DNA of 64,000 nucleotides, from contig NW_004955447.1 of NCBI RefSeq assembly GCF_000276665.1, forward strand, positions 13,330,962 through 13,394,961, read 5' to 3'. Shown here in pieces: positions 60,679-64,000 of the stretch. The DNA comes from Chinchilla lanigera. Lineage: Eukaryota; Chordata; Mammalia; Rodentia; Chinchillidae. The position numbers and the translations under genes are program-made. Every line of letters begins with the position of its first letter. Within the stretch, counting starts at the first letter, position 1. The notes below the pieces were generated by a model. It ran no database searches. It had not been told where the DNA came from and saw only the letters and a list, made by a program, of their open reading frames with translations.

Positions 60679-60769
60679 CTTTTTTTTTTTTTTTCTGGTA
60701 CTAGGAATCAAACTCATGGTCTCATGCTTGCCAGGCAGGTGCTGTGCCACTGAACTACACCCCCAGCCA
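60679..60769 (-). mobile_element. ID-type SINE
   Basis: T-run, TCTGGTACTAGGAATCAAACTC, GCTTGCCAGGCAGGTGCTG and GAACTACACCCCCAGCC. A probable 9-bp duplication ATTTAAAAT at 60660-60668 and 60778-60786. It sits at the left edge of the recognisable L1 at 60.8 kb. Confidence 0.88.
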
Positions 60770-61026
60770 GTGCCCCCATTTAAAATCAGGATTGTTGCAG
60801 AATCCTCCAGCTCTGAACCCGACAGCCCTGCAGGAAGGGCCTTGGACTCCAGAAGCCTCAGTGAGCAGTCTGGGAGCCCAGGACCCCTGTCTCCGTATCG
60901 TGCTGCCATCTCAGGAATGGACCTGAATCCCCAGAAATCTAGGGAGATTTGAAAATGATAAAAAGAAGAAGCAAAGTGTAATCCCACCCAAACACCCCAC
61001 ACAGAACAAGTCCAGGAAGCATCAAC

Positions 61027-61941
61027 ATGAAAAAACATGGAAGTCACACACCTGAAATCTCTGAAGTGATAGCAATTGAAGTAAAGAACCAACTACATCA
61101 AGCTATAGAGGAAATCAGGTCAGAAATAATTGCTCAGGTAAAAAAAGAAATGACAATCATAATGAAAGAATTACTTGGCATACCAAAAGAAGACATAGAT
61201 AAAAAAAAATAGAAAAGCACACAAAATGATAGCAACCTTGAATGAACAGGATAGAAAAGAATTAGAATGCATGAAACAGATTCAAAGAGACATTCAGGAA
61301 ATTAAAAATTCCATTGAAAGCTGGAAGAACTGTTTGAATGAAATGGAAAATAGACTCTCATACCTTGAAGACAGCATTAAAGCTAGTGATCATGAAAGAA
61401 ATGATCTCTTAAAAATAACAAATGAATAGCAAATAACAATTCAACAGCTGCAAGATGAGGCAAAGAAAAACAGCATAAGGCTGACAGGTGTCAACGAAAG
61501 AGCAGGAGGCCACATGAATGCCATACAAAGAGTATTTGCAGAAATAATAGCAGAAAATTTCCCAAGCATGGCACAAGAGCCTTATATACACTGGAGGCAC
61601 ATACAACCCCAAGTAGTCATAACCAAAATAAATCTACACCTAGACACACAATAGACAAGATCCCAGAAATTCAGCAAAAGAACAGAATATTAAAAGCTGT
61701 TAAAGAAAAACAACAGATCATCTATAGAGGAAATCATATCAGAATCATGGCAGACTTCTCAACACAGACCATCAAGTCAAGAAGAGCTTGGAGTGAAGAA
61801 TTTCAGGTCCTGAAAGAAAACAACTTCCAACCCAGATTGCTGTACTCAGCAAAGCTATCTTTCAAAACTGATGGTGAAATAAGATACTTCCAGGACAAAA
61901 ATCAACTGAAGAAATTCATGAGTGCCAAACCAACCCTATAA
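61027..61941 (+). pseudogene. L1 ORF1 relic (coiled coil plus RNA-binding C-terminus)
   Basis: ORF1 encodes the trimeric RNA-binding chaperone of the L1 ribonucleoprotein. Here 61027-61209 (EVIAIEVKNQLHQAIEEI...) and 61226-61426 (DIQEIKNSIESWKNCLNEME, SYLEDSIKASDHERNDLL) give the heptad-rich coiled coil. RLTGVNERAGG near 61479 and FAEIIAENFPSMA near 61534 mark the RRM-like region. 61747-61941 (MADFSTQTIKSRRAW, QPRLLYSAKLSF, GEIRYFQDKNQLKKFMS) is the C-terminal domain. The blocks lie in different frames or are separated by stops, so no intact protein of the usual length (about 340 residues) can be made. The original start is uncertain; upstream basic sequence at 60955-61020 may be the lost N-terminus. 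Confidence 0.85.
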
Positions 61942-62074
61942 AGAGTATTCAAAGATACTCTACAAAGAGATAAAAATGACCACAATCTCAAGACCAACAA
62001 TAAAAAAGAACTATCAAGCAAGGTAAGCAATTAAACAGAGGAGGAAAGTATAGAACCAACAGTGGGAAAATAAC

Positions 62075-64000
62075 ATGACAAGGATAAAGCAGTACATATC
62101 AGTAATAACCATTAATGTAAATGGTCTAAATTCACCAATCAAAAGAAACAGCCTGGCAGAGTGGATCAAGAAACAAAATCCAACAATATGCTGCATACAA
62201 GAAATGCATTTAACTCAAAAAGAAATACATAGACTGAAAGTCAAAGGATGGAAAACAATATTCCATGTGACAGTAACATAGAAAAAAGCAACAGTAGATA
62301 TTATGATTGCTGGACAATGCAAACTTCAAACCAATAATGCAAACTTCAAACCAATAATGACAATGCAAACTTCAAACCAATAATGATCAAAAGAGATAAA
62401 GAAGGTCATTATATTCTTGTGAAGGGAAAACTGCAAGAGGAAGAGATAACAATCATAAATATATATGCACTAAATGTGGGAGCATCCAATTATATAAGGC
62501 AAATTTTAACGGACATGAGAAACCAAATAAGTAGTACCACAATTGTAACAGGGGATTGTAACATCCCGCTATCACAAAGAAACAGGAATTTTCCTATCAA
62601 CTAGGAAAAATATCAGTGAAGAAACAGCAGAACTAAACAAAACGTATGAACAAATGGAGTTACTAGACCTTTACAGAGTGTTCCACCCAACAACATCAGA
62701 ATACACATTCTTCTCAGCTGCGCATGGGACATTCTCTGAAACAGAACATGCTAGCACATAGAACATTCTTAAGTAAATGCAAAGGAATTGAAATGGTCCC
62801 ATGCATATTATCAGACCATAGTGCAATGAAACTGGAAATAAATGATAAAAGAAATTGCAAAAATTCCATAAACACATGGAAATTAAATAACACCTTCTTG
62901 AACAGCCAAGGAGTCATAGAAGAAATTAAAGTAGAAATTAAACATTATTTACAATCAAACTAAAATGCAGATAAAAAGTACCAGTGGGTCCTCAGAGGGA
63001 AATTTATAGTAGTGGATTCCCACATCAGGAAAACACAACAAACACAAATAAACAACCTTATGTCACAACTCAAACTTCTAGAAAAAAAGAAGAGCAAGTT
63101 AATCTCAAAGCCTGAAGAAGGGAAGAAATTATAAAAATCAGAGCAGAAATTAACACAGTTGAAACTAAGAAAACAATACAAATATATTTAATGAATCAGA
63201 GTTGGTTCTTTGAAAAAATAAACAAAATTGATAAACCCCTAGCCAATATTATCAGAAAAGGAAAGAAAAAACTCAAATCCATTCAATAATGAATGAAAAG
63301 AGTGATAAAACTAAAGATCCTGTAGGAATTCAGAAGATCATCAATACCTACTTCAAAAATCATTACTCTCATTGGATGAAAAACACAGAAGGATTGGACA
63401 GATTCCCAGATATATATGAATTACCAAAGCTAAATCAAGAAGATATAAAAATCTTCAATAACCCAATATCAGCCAATGAAATTGAAAATGCAATAAAAAA
63501 ACTTAGCAACAAAGAAAAGCCCAGGCCCTAAAGGATTCACAGCTAAATTCTCCAAGAAATTTAGAGGAGATTTAATACCAATTCTTCTCACACTCTTTAA
63601 GGAAATAGAAAGGGAAGGAATTCTCCCTTACTCATTCCTGGATCAGCAAGTATTACTCTGATATCAAAAGCAGAAAAGGAACTAACCAAAAAAGAAAACT
63701 ATAAGTCAGTCTCCCTAATGAATATAGATGCAAAAATTCTCAATAAAACACTAGCTAATAAAATTCAGCAAATCATCACTAAGATAATAGACCATGACGA
63801 AGTGGGATTCATCCCAGGAATGCAGGGATGTTTGAATATATAAAAATCAATCAAAGTAATATACCATATCAGCAGAGCTAAGGACAAGAATCGTGATCAT
63901 CTCAATAGATGCAGAAAAAGCTTTTGATGAAGTCCAACACTTACTCATAATAAAACCGTACAGAAAATTGGTATAGATGGATTTTACCTCAATCTTATAA
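62075..64000 (+). pseudogene. L1 ORF2 (endonuclease and start of RT), broken and partial
   Basis: ORF2 supplies the APE-like endonuclease and reverse transcriptase for target-primed reverse transcription. Visible endonuclease landmarks: ITINVNGLNSPIKR (catalytic Asn region), CCIQEMHLT (metal-binding Glu; Thr to Met change after it), IKRDKEGHYILVKG, TGDCNIPLS (Asp/Asn block, Phe to Cys) and LSDHSAMKLE (Asp-His pair). Then the linker (NTWKLNNTFLN; SWFFEK-like) and the RT start: [40 protein letters not shown], and near 63899-63934 the motif A region. Frameshifts or stops occur around 62280, 62604, 62963, 63180 and 63530 and inside motif A. The YADD motif lies beyond the window. Confidence 0.9.
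62318..62385 (+). repeat. Short triplication inside L1 ORF2
   Basis: TGCAAACTTCAAACCAATAAT occurs three times in succession (starting near 62318, 62338 and 62364), the third preceded by GACAA. It lies between the QK(K)ATV-like and IKRDKEG blocks and disrupts the endonuclease reading frame. Confidence 0.9.

Larger units (their letters stand above)
60771..64000 (+). mobile_element. LINE-1 with both ORFs, running off the window
   Basis: Plus-strand L1 containing 5'-region sequence (60771-61026), an ORF1 relic, a short inter-ORF spacer (about 61942-62074) and ORF2 through the endonuclease and into the RT domain, where the window ends. It is the least truncated L1 here, but several in-frame stops and frameshifts make it inactive. 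Whether a promoter-bearing 5' UTR is present cannot be decided from sequence alone. Confidence 0.9.

Noticed and set aside
60655..61092. 145-codon minus-strand frame
   Set aside because: Antisense of the ID SINE and the L1 5' region.

Overview
This is a mammalian nuclear window, most likely from a non-murid rodent. It is AT-rich and stop-dense in all frames, with no exon, RNA gene or host protein-coding gene that I can support; the longest open frames are transposon-derived or chance. The organism call rests on repeats: about sixteen tRNA-derived ID-type SINEs, a 7SL-derived B1 with the 29-bp internal duplication, a composite B1-dID SINE, rodent-style L1s and many MaLR LTRs. The ID copies share an unusual head and tail (CTGCCTGGCAAGCGCAAGG ... 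GGTACCGG-A-rich tail), unlike mouse/rat ID. A castorimorph such as a beaver is my guess, unproven.

Layout. 1-6.1 kb: a MaLR LTR, two ID SINEs, AAAT and CCAT microsatellites, then two abutting MaLR LTRs in opposite orientation, the second interrupted by an ID. 6-20.6 kb: intergenic sequence with old and young IDs, three MIR copies, and solo MaLR LTRs at 9.3, 12.2 and 15.0 kb. 20.7-22.2 kb: a minus-strand MaLR 3' LTR with about 1.15 kb of its internal region. 22-27 kb: intergenic, including a repeat-poor stretch (26.1-27.0 kb) that may be conserved non-coding DNA. 27.7-29.2 kb: 3' end of a minus-strand L1, followed by a MER5-like element. 30-50 kb: intergenic with IDs, a MaLR LTR (37 kb), an L1 remnant (38 kb), an L2 (40.6 kb), a mariner transposase remnant (41.4 kb), microsatellites, a 44-bp palindromic tandem repeat (45.9 kb), and a stray class I endogenous-retrovirus protease fragment (49.5 kb) between two families of short tandem repeats. 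50.6-52.7 kb: a 5'-inverted (twin-primed) L1 carrying a nested B1. 54.7-55.5 kb: a 744-bp assembly gap beside a poly-T run. 57.7-60.7 kb: B1-dID, MaLR LTR, young ID and decayed antisense L1. 60.8-64.0 kb: a plus-strand L1 with recognisable but broken ORF1 and ORF2, running off the window.

There is no operon-like or pathway logic here. The content is a record of successive retrotransposition: old MIR/L2/MER5, then MaLR and older L1, then younger L1, B1 and ID, with several nested insertions that give relative ages. I found no evidence of a new biological system. The most informative items are the twin-primed L1, the young ID subfamily with intact target-site duplications, the ERV protease island, and two candidate conserved non-coding segments.
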